In this document: in pieces, positions 21,401-29,181 of the stretch
Layout of the letters: every line of letters begins with the position of its first letter
Position numbering within the stretch: the first letter of the stretch is position 1
Assembly (NCBI GenBank): GCA_048213135.1
Contig: PS015368.1
Span: 137,653 to 166,833 of the forward strand
Length of the DNA stretch: 29,181 bases
Source of the DNA: Reclinomonas americana ATCC 50394
Lineage: Eukaryota; Jakobida; Jakobea; Jakobida
Reading direction: 5' to 3'
Made by a program: the position numbers and the translations under genes
The notes under the pieces: generated by a model
The model's input: the letters and a program-made list of their open reading frames with translations, nothing else
Told to the model about the DNA's origin: nothing
Database searches by the model: none

Positions 21401-23372
21401 GGTTCGAGAAGATGGAGCGCACGGATTTCATGTAGGCCACCGAGACGAGAATGGCGGCACCGAGACTGCCAAAGCGATTGGGAGCGGTTTGCCCGGACTG
21501 GACGGCGCACAGGGTGATCAGGTACATGTAGAGCAGGCGCTCGAGTCGCTGGCACCACTTGGTGAGAAACTGGGTGACGCGGCCGCCGCTGACCAGGGAG
21601 TGCTGCGCAAAGAGGGAAAGGGGGGGAAGGGGGAAGTGGGATAAAGGGGGGAAGGGGGAGTAGGGGGGAAGTAGGGGGGAAGGGGAAGGGGGAAGGGGGA
21701 AGGGGGAAGGGGAAGGGAGGAAGGGGAAGGGAGTAAAGGGGAAGGGGAAGGGGAANNNNNNNNNNNNNNNNNNNNNNNNNNNNNNNNNNNNNNNNNNNNN
21801 NNNNNNNNNNNNNNNNNNNNNNNNNNNNNNNNNNNNNNNNNNNNNNNNNNNNNNNNNNNNNNNNNNNNNNNNNNNNNNNNNNNNNNNNNNNNNNNNNNNN
21901 NNNNNNNNNNNNNNNNNNNNNNNNNNNNNNNNNNNNNNNNNNNNNNNNNNNNNNNNNNNNNNNNNNNNNNNNNNNNNNNNNNNNNNNNNNNNNNNNNNNN
22001 NNNNNNNNNNNNNNNNNNNNNNNNNNNNNNNNNNNNNGGGAAGGGGAAGGGGAAGGGAGGTGAACGGAAAATTGAGTGCCAAGAGAGAGGAGCGAGGGGG
22101 GAATAAGTGCGGGAAGATTGTGATAAGAAAGCACAAGAAGAATGAGCAAGAGGAATCTGTGAGAGGAATGGCAGCTGAGAAGTGAAGGTGAGAGGACATG
22201 GGTACAAGGAATGCGTGTGTTCTTCAACGCGTTGTGTGTTCCTGTGTGTGTGTTTGCGTGCGTGTCTTCGCGTGCGCGCACGTAGTCTGCGTTTGCATGT
22301 GAGAGATTATACAGAGCATACATGGAAACGAAGGGAAGCGAGTGAGGCAAGTGTGACATGAACAAGTGAGGGGACAGAGCGAGTACATGCTCTATTCCTC
22401 TCACTCCTCTCATTTGTCTTCATTCTCGCTCATTCCTCCCGCTCCTACAACTCACTGTAGCCTCGTTTTCCCTCTTCCCTTTCACTTCGTGTCTTGTTCT
22501 CTCGTATTCTGTCAGTCATTATTCTTACTTCCCATACTTTCGGCTCACTGTTTTACATCGCTCATTTCTCTTTCGCTCTTCCTCCTCCACTTCCTGCGCT
22601 TTCTCTCTCTCCTCCGCCCTCACACTGTCTCACCTCGCTCGTTTATCTCCGCTCCTCCGCCACTCTCCAGTTTCTCTCTCAACCCTGCTCTCATTCTGCA
22701 ACTGAATCTTGTCCACTCATTCCTTCTCTTCCTCTCTCACTCACACAGTCTGTAATCTCAGCATACAAGTCACTCTTTTTCAGCTCCTACTTCTCTCTCC
22801 CTCTCTCACTATTTCCCTTTCCTTTCCCTTACCCCCCCATGCACACCTGGCAAATCAAAAACGGAAAGTGCTTGCGCAGCTGCGGCAGCAAGTAGTGCAG
22901 CAGGAATCCACCCAGCATCAGCGTGCCAGAGAAACCCCAGAACGCCTGCCCACCAATGACCGCAATGCCGTCAATCGTCATGTGCGACACGGCAATGGCT
23001 TTCTGGAACCACTCGAGATACAAGAAGAGAGCGGAGAGGCCAAAGAGAGCGCCACACGCCACGAGGTCGATGAGGAGGCGGAGCTGCGGTGGAAATAGTG
23101 AGATTCGCGCTCTCGTGTTCTTGTGGCTGCTTCAACCCATACCAATGGAACATCTGGGTAACTCGTCGAGGCCGTTCGGCGGCGACCGAGGTGCGCCAGC
23201 TGATCGATCGGTCCCCACCAATACACGGGGGAGCTCGGGATGCGACTCAAAAGCCACCTGAATACAGGGAAAGGAGGGAGGGAGGGAGAGAGAACAAACA
23301 ACATATACGCGTCAGCGCACCAAAATGAGGAAAGGGAAATGGGGGGAGAGTGAGAAGGCTCGGAGAACACGG

Positions 23373-23408
<36 letters not shown>

Positions 23409-23773
23409 TCTTCTGTGTCGTGTAAGAAAACGAGACGTCCCTTCTCTCAGAGAGAGAAGAGTGTTACTGTGTCTGAGAAAAAAAGAGCGCTTCTCTCAGA
23501 GAGAGAGAGAGAGAGAGCGGGCTGACGTCTTCCGAAGGGAGAAATGCTTCAAGTCGAGAGAGAAACGGTGATTTTTGCTTCAACTTCAGAGAGAGATAGA
23601 GTTTCTGTTTCAAAGAGAATGCCTCTTTTTCAGAGAGAGAGAGAGAGAATTCCGTTAAGAGAATGATTCTTATTCGAGAGAGTGCTTCTCTTTGAGAATG
23701 AGAGAGCTCTCTCTGAGAGGAAAGCACTCTCGCCGTGAAGAGAAGCAGTCAAAGAGTAGAACTCAATGTAAAG

Positions 23774-23809
<36 letters not shown>

Positions 23810-26374
23810 AAGAGAGCGTTCTCGTCTGCCAAGCGCGACTCCCTTCGGAGAGAGATGGCACTTCTCCTTCAACCCCCACTCACCCAAACGTCAACGCCAG
23901 CCCGACGAACACAATCTGGCTGCGCAGTTCGACACCACCGGCAAACTGCACATCGAAAGCGCGCCGCCCGACCACCACCAGAATCACCCACGCGCCACCA
24001 CCGAACACGACTTGCAGGATGGCGCCGACGAGGCTCGCCGTTCCCGACCCACCAAACACGTAGGCGTTGGCACGCTCGAGCACAAACTGGCAGAATGTGG
24101 TCGGTTGCGGCAGGAAGCCGAGCACAAAGATCAACGGGAAGTACGGAATGAGCGTGGCGAAGAACAGGCGGACAAAGCCCGCCGAGGATGCGCCGCTGAA
24201 TGAGAGGCTGTAGAAGGTCCAACTGCGGTGCGAGGAGGGAGGGGATAGGGGGAGAAGGGGGGGAGAAGGGAGAAGGGGGGAGAAGGGGGAGAAGGGGGAG
24301 GAAGGGGAGAAGGGGAGGAAGGGGAGGAGGGAGGAGGAGGAGGAGGAGGAGGAGGAGGAGGAGAGGAGAGGAGAGGAGAGGAGAGGAGAGGAGAGGAGAG
24401 GAGAGGAGAGGAGAGGGAGAGGAGGANNNNNNNNNNNNNNNNNNNNGGGAGAAGGGGGAGAAGGGGGGAGAAGGGGGGAGAAGGGGGAGAATGGGGGAGA
24501 GAAGGGGGAAGAGAAGGGGGAGAAAGGGGGAGAAAGGGGGAGAGAAGGGGGAAGAGGAGGGGGAGAAAGGGGGAGAAAGGGGGAGAGAAAGGGGGAGAGA
24601 GGGAGAAGAGAGAGGAAGAACAAGAGAAAGACAGAGAGAGAGAGAAAAACAAAGAGAGATAAGAGAGATGAGAGAGGGAGGGAGAACGAGAAGAGAAGAA
24701 AAAGAAGCAAAGAAGCAAAAGAAGAAAGAGGAGAGATAGGGCAAAATGAGCGAGGGGTATCAATGGCAGAGCTGTGGTGACACGATCGGCACGCAACGAC
24801 GTGGTGACACTCTTTTCGACCGCGTACATGCCGATAATGAGACCGGCCATCCAGCAAAAGTGGAATGCTCGACTGTAGGCCGTGCCGCGGTCGCCAGGGA
24901 CAGGGGCGTGTGAATCGGGCATGGGCTGCGGAAAATAGGGGAAAGGGCAATGAGGGGATTGAAGGGCAAAGGGGATATATGCGATGAGATTGCGAGGAAT
25001 CAAGGAAGATAGCAAGAGAGAGAGGAAGAGTAAGAGGAACTTGGAAGGAAGTGAGAATAAGACACTGACCTGATTCGCCACTCTTTGCCCTCTTCTCTCA
25101 GGAATGAAATGAGGAAAGCAGATTGAAAGCCAACGGATGGTGGGTGAGTCATGAGGACGTAAGAGTAATAACGAGATGGGAATGCGAGGCATGAACGAAG
25201 ACTGCAAGAGGGCTTGCAAGCAGGGAGGAAGAGCAAGCAGAACTTGATAGGAAGTGTGAAACATTGACTAGATTCGTCGTTCTTTGCCCTCATCTCTCAG
25301 GGAAAAAATGAGGAAAGCAATTGAAGGCCAAAAGGAAGAAAGGCAGGTGAGATATGAGGAAGGAACAGTATGAATGAAATGCGAGTGCGAGGTATGAAGG
25401 AAGATGGGTCTCCTCCTCCTCCAACTGTTCCAATGAGCGGCGACAAGGAGGGACAAGACCACACTCACGACGTGCCAGCGCAGGAGACACCAAACTCTCC
25501 GTTGCGCCTCTTTCTTAGCGCATGCAGGGAGGAACAGTTAGAGCGACCACGTTGGACGAGAGAGTACTATGCTGACCAAATTCGTCGTTGTGAGCACTCT
25601 TTTCTCTCATATGCGTCTTTCCTCTTTCTCTCTCTCTCTCCTCCTCCTCCTCCTCTTCCATTTTCTCTCGTTTCTCCCATTTCTATCTCCTCCATTCTCT
25701 CTCGCGCGCGCGCGCGTTCTCTCTCTTTCTCTTCTCTCTCGAATACAGCGACTGAAAGACAACGTAGAAACTGTGTGCTGCACAAAAACATACCGCACGG
25801 ACAAGGCTGAATTGCGCGCTCGCACACACAAACCAGAGCATAATGGCAGAGAAGCCACGGAAATGCTCGCGAATCTCCCAGGCTACACACACCACTCCGC
25901 AATGAGCGATACGAAGAAGCGGGCGACGCACGCGATGATGTGCACGCAACCAAGCACCACAATTCCCAGCGAAAACACAATCCCCAACAGCAGCTGTCCC
26001 AGAGTGTGGTCGCGATCCATCAGCATCTCCAACCCGCCACGGTCGATTGGCAGGTGCCGCCGCTTGCCGCAGCACTGTACGCAATTCGTTAGACACGGAG
26101 AGGGAGAATAACGTGGACTCTCCTTCCCCTCCTCCTCACCGTCACATCACCGGGCTCTGGCTCGCCAGCATCGAGCGACCGCGCGTCTTCCTCGGTCAAC
26201 TGCGCCGGCGGCAGCTCGAGAACACGATTGATGCTGCTGCGAGGACGGTCAGCTGACTCATACACATGACACACTCTTGCCTTCACTGCACGTCGCATAC
26301 CTGTATTCCACTTGTGCTGGTACGGGCACCGCCGACAGCATCGGCTGCGCCAAGTCGGTCGACGACGAACCATC
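14856..26374 (-). CDS. Pecanex family multi-pass membrane protein (32 exons traced; 5' end in gap)
   Basis: Exons, 5' to 3' on the minus strand: 26374-26301 (runs into gap), 26236-26140, 26074-25951, 25882-25794, 24925-24798, 24222-23884, 23257-23143, 23083-22847, 21602-21389, 21324-21221, 20589-20484, 20407-20284, 20220-20186, 20118-20018, 19954-19831, 19230-19108, 19050-18966, 18389-18167, 18095-18048, 17973-17865, 17797-17698, 16859-16734, 16665-16569, 16500-16442, 15814-15786, 15725-15663, 15603-15497, 15488-15441, 15260-15179, 15106-15078, 15007-14962, 14902-14856. These give about 1140 aa with phase kept throughout. Pecanex hallmarks include AYSRAFHFCW, FLPQPTTF..VFGGSGTASL, LLHYLLPQLRKHFPF, RPAKFWERE, GNGHVTFQLRGMEF, REIVRGLWACCQQELLY, SERGSIQN and a C-terminus GYPIYVSPL before the stop. 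Hydrophobic helices cluster in the first half. Established: animal pecanex is an ER membrane protein linked to Notch signalling in flies. Function here is inferred only. Donor positions at 24798 and some small exons are less certain. Confidence 0.88.
15261..15440 (-). repeat. Pecanex intron with a long (AC)n/(GT)n tract
   Basis: A dinucleotide run at about 15333-15402 reads (AC)n then GCGCGC on the plus strand, hence (GT)n on the pecanex sense strand. It fills most of the intron between exons 15488-15441 and 15260-15179. Such tracts are usually highly length-polymorphic. Confidence 0.85.
15815..16441. other. Large pecanex intron, no other gene seen
   Basis: About 627 bases between exons 16500-16442 and 15814-15786. 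The plus strand is C/T-rich with scattered ACTCACA motifs in its centre. An open plus-strand frame exists but lacks any recognisable family signature or splice context, so I treat it as non-coding. Confidence 0.6.
16860..17697. other. Large pecanex intron with GA-rich and CT-rich parts
   Basis: About 838 bases between exons 17797-17698 and 16859-16734. Positions 16865-17120 are purine-rich on the plus strand, with repeated GGGAGCTG(C)-type motifs and a (GA)n run near 16909-16928. Positions 17440-17690 are pyrimidine-rich. The two halves could pair in the pre-mRNA. No coding exon is evident. Confidence 0.6.
18390..18965. other. Large pecanex intron (576 bases)
   Basis: It lies between exons 19050-18966 and 18389-18167. 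Joining these two exons directly gives WFLTFYVQTMIWLLL, which follows animal pecanex without an extra exon. The plus strand is largely C/T-rich with TCTCTC runs. A short exon-like stretch near 18640-18665 (minus) was considered and dropped. Confidence 0.6.
19459..19743 (+). pseudogene. Relic of a tandem EGF-like repeat array, antisense in a pecanex intron
   Basis: On the plus strand, 19459-19590 reads YTNANCNCSPTTTC, then SGHGACKTDGTCLC, then TGDYTDSSCNCS. The spacing C-x5-C-x5-C-x-C-x8-C is typical of tenascin-type EGF-like modules. The motif C-N-C-S recurs after exactly 93 bp (31 aa), as expected for a tandem array. A second decayed unit in the same frame, 19681-19743, reads SGHGS..SYDSCNCSPST but has lost the middle cysteines, and a TGA (19615-19617) lies between them. 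The piece sits inside the pecanex intron 19231-19830 on the opposite strand. It looks like an inserted or eroded fragment of an EGF-repeat gene, not an exon of pecanex. An AG acceptor-like sequence (TTGAACAG) directly precedes the first unit. Confidence 0.6.
20654..21185. repeat. Degenerate tandem repeat in a pecanex intron, including a 92-bp near-identical pair
   Basis: About eight degenerate units share GAATGCATGCAGTCTGTTG followed by a CTCCTCGCGCA and CTCACTTA-like segment, starting near 20654, 20722, 20780, 20860, 20955, 21037, 21095 and 21152. The best pair, 20731-20822 and 21048-21139, is nearly identical over 92 bp. It lies in the intron between exons 21324-21221 and 20589-20484. No coding function is evident. 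Confidence 0.75.
21605..22075. repeat. GGGGAAG-type polypurine minisatellite with assembly gap
   Basis: Both sides of the N gap are built of GGGGAAGGG units on the plus strand, i.e. almost pure pyrimidine on the pecanex sense strand. It begins directly upstream (in sense) of the acceptor at 21603 and forms part of the 1.2-kb intron 21603-22846. True length is unknown because of the gap. Confidence 0.9.
21756..22037. other. Assembly gap (282 N)
   Basis: Run of N within the polypurine minisatellite. Both flanks are the same repeat, so missing sequence is probably more repeat; an unseen short exon here is unlikely because the flanking exons join in frame and match pecanex. Confidence 0.95.
22076..22846. 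other. Remainder of the large pecanex intron upstream of the polypurine tract
   Basis: No exon is needed here: exons 23083-22847 and 21602-21389 meet in phase 0 (LICQ then HSLVSGG). The segment has TGTG/GCGTG-rich sequence near 22210-22290 and C/T-rich sequence from 22390 to 22840. No RNA gene or second-strand gene is recognisable. Confidence 0.6.
23270..23835. repeat. GA/CT inverted-repeat intron
   Basis: The intron between exons 24222-23884 and 23257-23143 holds a (GA)n run at about 23381-23406 and a (CT)n run at about 23778-23806. Between them are many short CTTCTCTCAGAGAGAGA-type self-complementary units. The single strand could fold into extensive hairpins, or one large stem between the GA and CT runs. 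Confidence 0.8.
24236..24740. repeat. GGGAGAAGG polypurine tract with small assembly gap
   Basis: Nearly pure purine on the plus strand: GGGAGAAGG units, (GGA)n and GGAGA units near 24330-24426, and GGGGAGAAA units after the gap. It sits just upstream (in sense) of the pecanex acceptor at 24223, forming a polypyrimidine tract hundreds of bases long in the pre-mRNA. Open frames across it are Gly/Glu/Lys repeats and are rejected as genes. Confidence 0.9.
24427..24446. other. Assembly gap (20 N)
   Basis: A 20-base N run inside the polypurine tract. A round 20 suggests a placeholder of unknown real length. Confidence 0.9.
24985..25615. repeat. Three degenerate tandem units of about 200-300 bp in a pecanex intron
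   Basis: The anchor GATTCGYCRYTCTTTGCCCT and a following TCTCTCAGG..ATGAGGAAAGCA segment occur at 25072 and 25271, 199 bp apart. A third diverged copy at 25579 carries about 110 bp of extra unique sequence before it. All lie in the intron between exons 25882-25794 and 24925-24798. Nothing in them looks coding. Confidence 0.65.
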
Positions 26375-26951
26375 NNNNNNNNNNNNNNNNNNNNNNNNNN
26401 NNNNNNNNNNNNNNNNNNNNNNNNNNNNNNNNNNNNNNNNNNNNNNNNNNNNNNNNNNNNNNNNNNNNNNNNNNNNNNNNNNNNNNNNNNNNNNNNNNNN
26501 NNNNNNNNNNNNNNNNNNNNNNNNNNNNNNNNNNNNNNNNNNNNNNNNNNNNNNNNNNNNNNNNNNNNNNNNNNNNNNNNNNNNNNNNNNNNNNNNNNNN
26601 NNNNNNNNNNNNNNNNNNNNNNNNNNNNNNNNNNNNNNNNNNNNNNNNNNNNNNNNNNNNNNNNNNNNNNNNNNNNNNNNNNNNNNNNNNNNNNNNNNNN
26701 NNNNNNNNNNNNNNNNNNNNNNNNNNNNNNNNNNNNNNNNNNNNNNNNNNNNNNNNNNNNNNNNNNNNNNNNNNNNNNNNNNNNNNNNNNNNNNNNNNNN
26801 NNNNNNNNNNNNNNNNNNNNNNNNNNNNNNNNNNNNNNNNNNNNNNNNNNNNNNNNNNNNNNNNNNNNNNNNNNNNNNNNNNNNNNNNNNNNNNNNNNNN
26901 NNNNNNNNNNNNNNNNNNNNNNNNNNNNNNNNNNNNNNNNNNNNNNNNNNN
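26375..26951. other. Assembly gap (577 N)
   Basis: N run separating the first traced pecanex exon (26374-26301) from the exon at 27096. The right flank is (GA)n. One or more exons joining the SPRY part to the pecanex part, or a gene boundary, could be hidden here. Confidence 0.95.
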
Positions 26952-26975
26952 AGAGAGAGAGAGAGCAAGAGACGA

Positions 26976-27096
26976 CGAAACAGCTGCGCGGCCAGGCGGG
27001 CATCTTCTTCGGTTTCGTAGGCGCGCACTTCTTCAACGTTGCCGGCGCCGTCGTCGATGCGGAGGACAGTGAAGCGGGGTTGAGGGAGGTGGTGCT
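26976..27096 (-). CDS. Exon of unknown family between the SPRY exons and the pecanex exons
   Basis: After a strong acceptor (polypyrimidine then CCCCCAG), the minus strand reads EHHLPQPRFTVLRIDDG, AGNVEEVRAYETEEDA and RLAAQLFRRL. It then runs into (CT)n next to the N gap, so its donor cannot be fixed (the 26976 end is approximate). Its acceptor phase (1) equals the donor phase of the last SPRY exon at 27660, so joining the two is allowed. I do not recognise the segment. It may be a linker of a SPRY-pecanex protein or the end region of a separate SPRY gene. Confidence 0.55.
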
Positions 27097-27659
27097 CTGG
27101 GGGAAGGAAAAGGGGGAAGGATGAGGGAAGGGGGAGGGGGGAAGGGAGGGGAAATGGTGAGGGAAGGGGAAAAGGGTAAATGGCAAGGAAAGGCAGGGAT
27201 GAGAGGGTGAAGAGAAACAGAGGCCAGTGGAACACAGTAAAGACGAGTGAGCACAGCGAGCGCAAGCAAATGAGTCATTGTGGAAACAGACAGAAACAAA
27301 TGAAGCGCATGATGGCAACGAGAAAGAAAATGCGCAAGGCGACAACAGTAAGGCTCGCAGCGAGGGCAATGCAAGGAACAAGATAGCTCGACAACTGCTA
27401 CCGATCAAGAGAAAGAGAGAGACGAGTGACACATTCTAAAGGGTGCAGGAAAGTGTCGTAGATTGTGTTTCACAGCAGTACTATGAGTTGACCATAGAGG
27501 GCGCGAGTAAGCGTGGCAGTCAGTGACGCAGCCAGTATCGATGGAAACAGCGTAAAAGACGCGATACTTGAGACACAGCTGTGAGCGACAAAGAATGGAT
27601 TCTGGAAGCGGCAGAAATGCAAAGCGTGCAATCCTTCCCCATTCCGCCCCCCCACAAAC
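27097..27659. other. Putative intron between the last SPRY exon and the next exon
   Basis: About 563 bases. The left part is GGGGAAGG-rich on the plus strand (polypyrimidine in sense, next to the acceptor). The rest is mixed sequence without an exon I can support; a small unrecognised exon or a gene end and start cannot be excluded. Confidence 0.5.
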
Positions 27660-28931
27660 CACTGCTATCATCGTCACGCTCGTCGGGATTGCGGAAGAAC
27701 TCGACAGAGCCGAACTGGGCCATGTTGCACTGGAACGGCGTCTGCGCACCATTCTCCACGTGTTGGTGATCTTCAAAACACCAGGTATCACACGCAGACG
27801 GACGCGCACCTTGCCAAAATTCATGTGCAGCACGACATCCTCGCCGGACTCGGCTGGATGGACAACGGCGACACAGGGGCGCAGCGCCACTTCGAAATCG
27901 GCCACACGGACCATGCCTGTGCGGAGAGACAGAGAGGTGAGGGAATACAAACGGCTTCAAGGAAGAGAGGAGGGGAAAGGTGGGAAGACGGGAAACGGGA
28001 AACAGAGGGAGGGGGTGCACGGTTGTGAGGATGAAAGACGGAGATTGTCAAGAGAGATGGAGACAGAGGGCGAAAGGAACACGGTAGGGAGGAGCGGAAT
28101 GAAGAGAGGGGCAACAAAGAGGGGGAAGGAGGAGAGAAAAACGCACCAACAATGGATCCAAGATGGGTGAAAAACACCACCCGATTCACAAAATCGACAC
28201 CACAGCCGACCGTGTCGCCGACATTGAACATGGCGCCGAATTCCTGACCGCGCGTGCGGTGCTCCTGGTCGTAGAGGCGACCGTTGGAGTTGTAGCCGAC
28301 ACTGCCGCGCGGATTGAGAATGGTGACTGAGCAAGAAATGCACGCCACACGAACCCACAAAACCACCCCGGCATGCCAATAGCTGAGCTCCACAAATCCT
28401 CCGGCAGAAAGCCGATGGAGATGTTGGGTCTGCGTTCGGACATCCGTAAATGCACTGAGCAAAAAGCGCATACGGCGCAGCACTGTACCTGTCCCATCCC
28501 GTGCCCGCGCGGACTTCCACCTCAAAGTAGAATCCGTCGGAGATTCTCTTCGCCGACTCGTTGGCCACAATCAAACACGGCCTGTCGGGATCCGGATGCG
28601 ATCTGAGAGGGAAGGGAGTGAGGCCAAAGAGATGCTGAATGGAAGGAGGAATCGAATGGGCGCAACTCGGAGTGCACGGTGAGCGTTGCGGTCTCTGCGT
28701 CGTATTGGCACGAGGCGGCGTTGATGCTGATCGACACGTCGAGATTCGTGGGGAATGGGATGCGCGCATGTGACGCGGCGCATGGTTGGTGACGATAGGC
28801 GGCCACGTCAACTGTGGCGAGGGGGCACTGGGTGAGACCGACGATTGGTCAAGGGCGCGGGACAACAAGAGTTACAAACCAATGTCCGATGGCGATGGTG
28901 CTGCAGCTGATGCTGATGGCTCGCTTTCCGC
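27660..28931 (-). CDS. SPRY-domain coding exons (partial gene; possibly the N-terminal part of the pecanex protein)
   Basis: Seven exons in phase: 28931-28880, 28811-28667, 28602-28489, 28429-28364 (donor uncertain by 3 nt), 28301-28147, 27916-27810 and 27741-27660. A low-complexity AESEPSASAAAPSPSD leads into NLDVSISINAASCQYD. The SPRY fold then shows GFYFEVEVRAG, NISIGFLPEDL, VGYNSNGRLYDQ, FNVGDTVGCGVDFVNRVVFF and HMNFGKTPFQCNM. The last matches the NFGQxPFxFD end of RanBP9-type SPRY domains once a 68-nt intron is removed. SPRY domains bind short peptide motifs in partner proteins. After it, FGSVEFFRNPDERDDD continues the frame. The start codon lies upstream, possibly beyond the window. The same strand, phase match to the exon at 27096 and proximity to pecanex favour a single fusion gene, but a 577-N gap intervenes. 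Confidence 0.75.
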
Positions 28932-29040
28932 CTGCGCACACAAGGGTATTAGGGGCAGCGTGCATGGGGGATGGGAAGCAGATCACGAACCAGTGAGCCA
29001 CCGGGAGGAAAGTGCATCTGGGTGCAGTGTAGTGGTGTGA

Positions 29041-29181
29041 GAAGGAGAAGGGAGAAGGAGGAGAAGGAGGGAGAAGGAGAGGGAAAGGGGAACGAAAGGG
29101 GGAACGAAAGGGGGAACGAAAGGGGGAACGAAAGGGGGAACGAAAGGGGGAACGAAAGGGGGAACGAAGGGGACGAAGGGA
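29041..29181. repeat. Polypurine minisatellite, unit GGGGGAACGAAA
   Basis: After GGAGAAGGA-like sequence (29041-29090), a 12-bp unit GGGGGAACGAAA repeats about seven times with almost no variation and decays at the window end. It resembles the other purine tracts found in introns of the minus-strand gene, so it may lie in an upstream intron of the SPRY gene. Confidence 0.9.

Noticed and set aside
21298-22413. Long minus-strand frames crossing the N gap near 21.8 kb
   Set aside because: They consist of unknown residues and Pro/Phe/Leu runs from the repeat; only 21221-21324 and 21389-21602 are real exons, in frames set by splicing.
24200-24739. Plus-strand Gly/Glu/Arg/Lys-rich open frame
   Set aside because: It is the translation of a GGGAGAAGG polypurine repeat interrupted by Ns and lies in a pecanex intron.
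26266-27124. Plus- and minus-strand frames spanning the 577-N gap
   Set aside because: Most of their length is N; they give no protein evidence beyond the short flanking exons already annotated.
1-29181. CRISPR arrays, tRNA or rRNA genes, bacterial operons, transposase or reverse transcriptase genes
   Set aside because: None seen: repeats are simple or minisatellite type without spacers, no cloverleaf or rRNA signature was noticed by eye, and no mobile-element protein motif appears in any frame.

Overview
The window is nuclear eukaryotic DNA: GT-AG introns (many only 58-87 nt), long simple repeats, three N gaps (21756-22037, 24427-24446, 26375-26951), and proteins of eukaryotic families (pecanex, SPRY, an IRAK/Pelle-like kinase, NACHT-WD40 proteins). 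It suggests a protist or early-branching animal relative. I cannot name the species, and nothing looks prokaryotic.

Left half, plus strand: two tandem paralogues of an NLR-like STAND protein (1393-6162 and 6490-11206). Each has, in order, a ubiquitin-like N-terminus, a HEPN-like domain with an RNxxxH motif, a NACHT NTPase, pentapeptide repeats, 14 WD40 repeats and a short conserved C-terminal tail. Both start with a two-codon exon (Met-Ser) and share intron positions, phases and a conserved leader block. Next comes a seven-exon gene (11597-14779) for an ankyrin / coiled-coil / IRAK-Pelle-type kinase. A possible divergent gene begins on the minus strand at 602. The three plus-strand genes resemble parts of an innate sensing pathway: two NTP-driven sensors with a possible RNase domain, next to an IRAK-type kinase. 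That link is inference from co-location.

Right half, minus strand: a very exon-rich pecanex homologue whose stop (14856-14858) lies 76 bp from the kinase stop, tail to tail. I traced 32 exons from 26374 down to 14856 by similarity to animal pecanex, with splice phase agreeing at every junction except the unresolved upstream gap. Further upstream on the same strand, seven exons (27660-28931) encode an essentially complete SPRY domain. An eighth exon (27096 downward) joins in phase and runs into the N gap, so a SPRY-pecanex fusion is possible but unproven.

The pecanex introns are unusual. They hold huge one-sided polypyrimidine tracts next to acceptors, GA/CT inverted repeats, several degenerate tandem repeats, and an antisense relic of an EGF-like repeat array. 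A recurring non-consensus donor, GTTGCG, is used about ten times. One predicted exon junction carries only GTGAGCAG, too short to be an intron.
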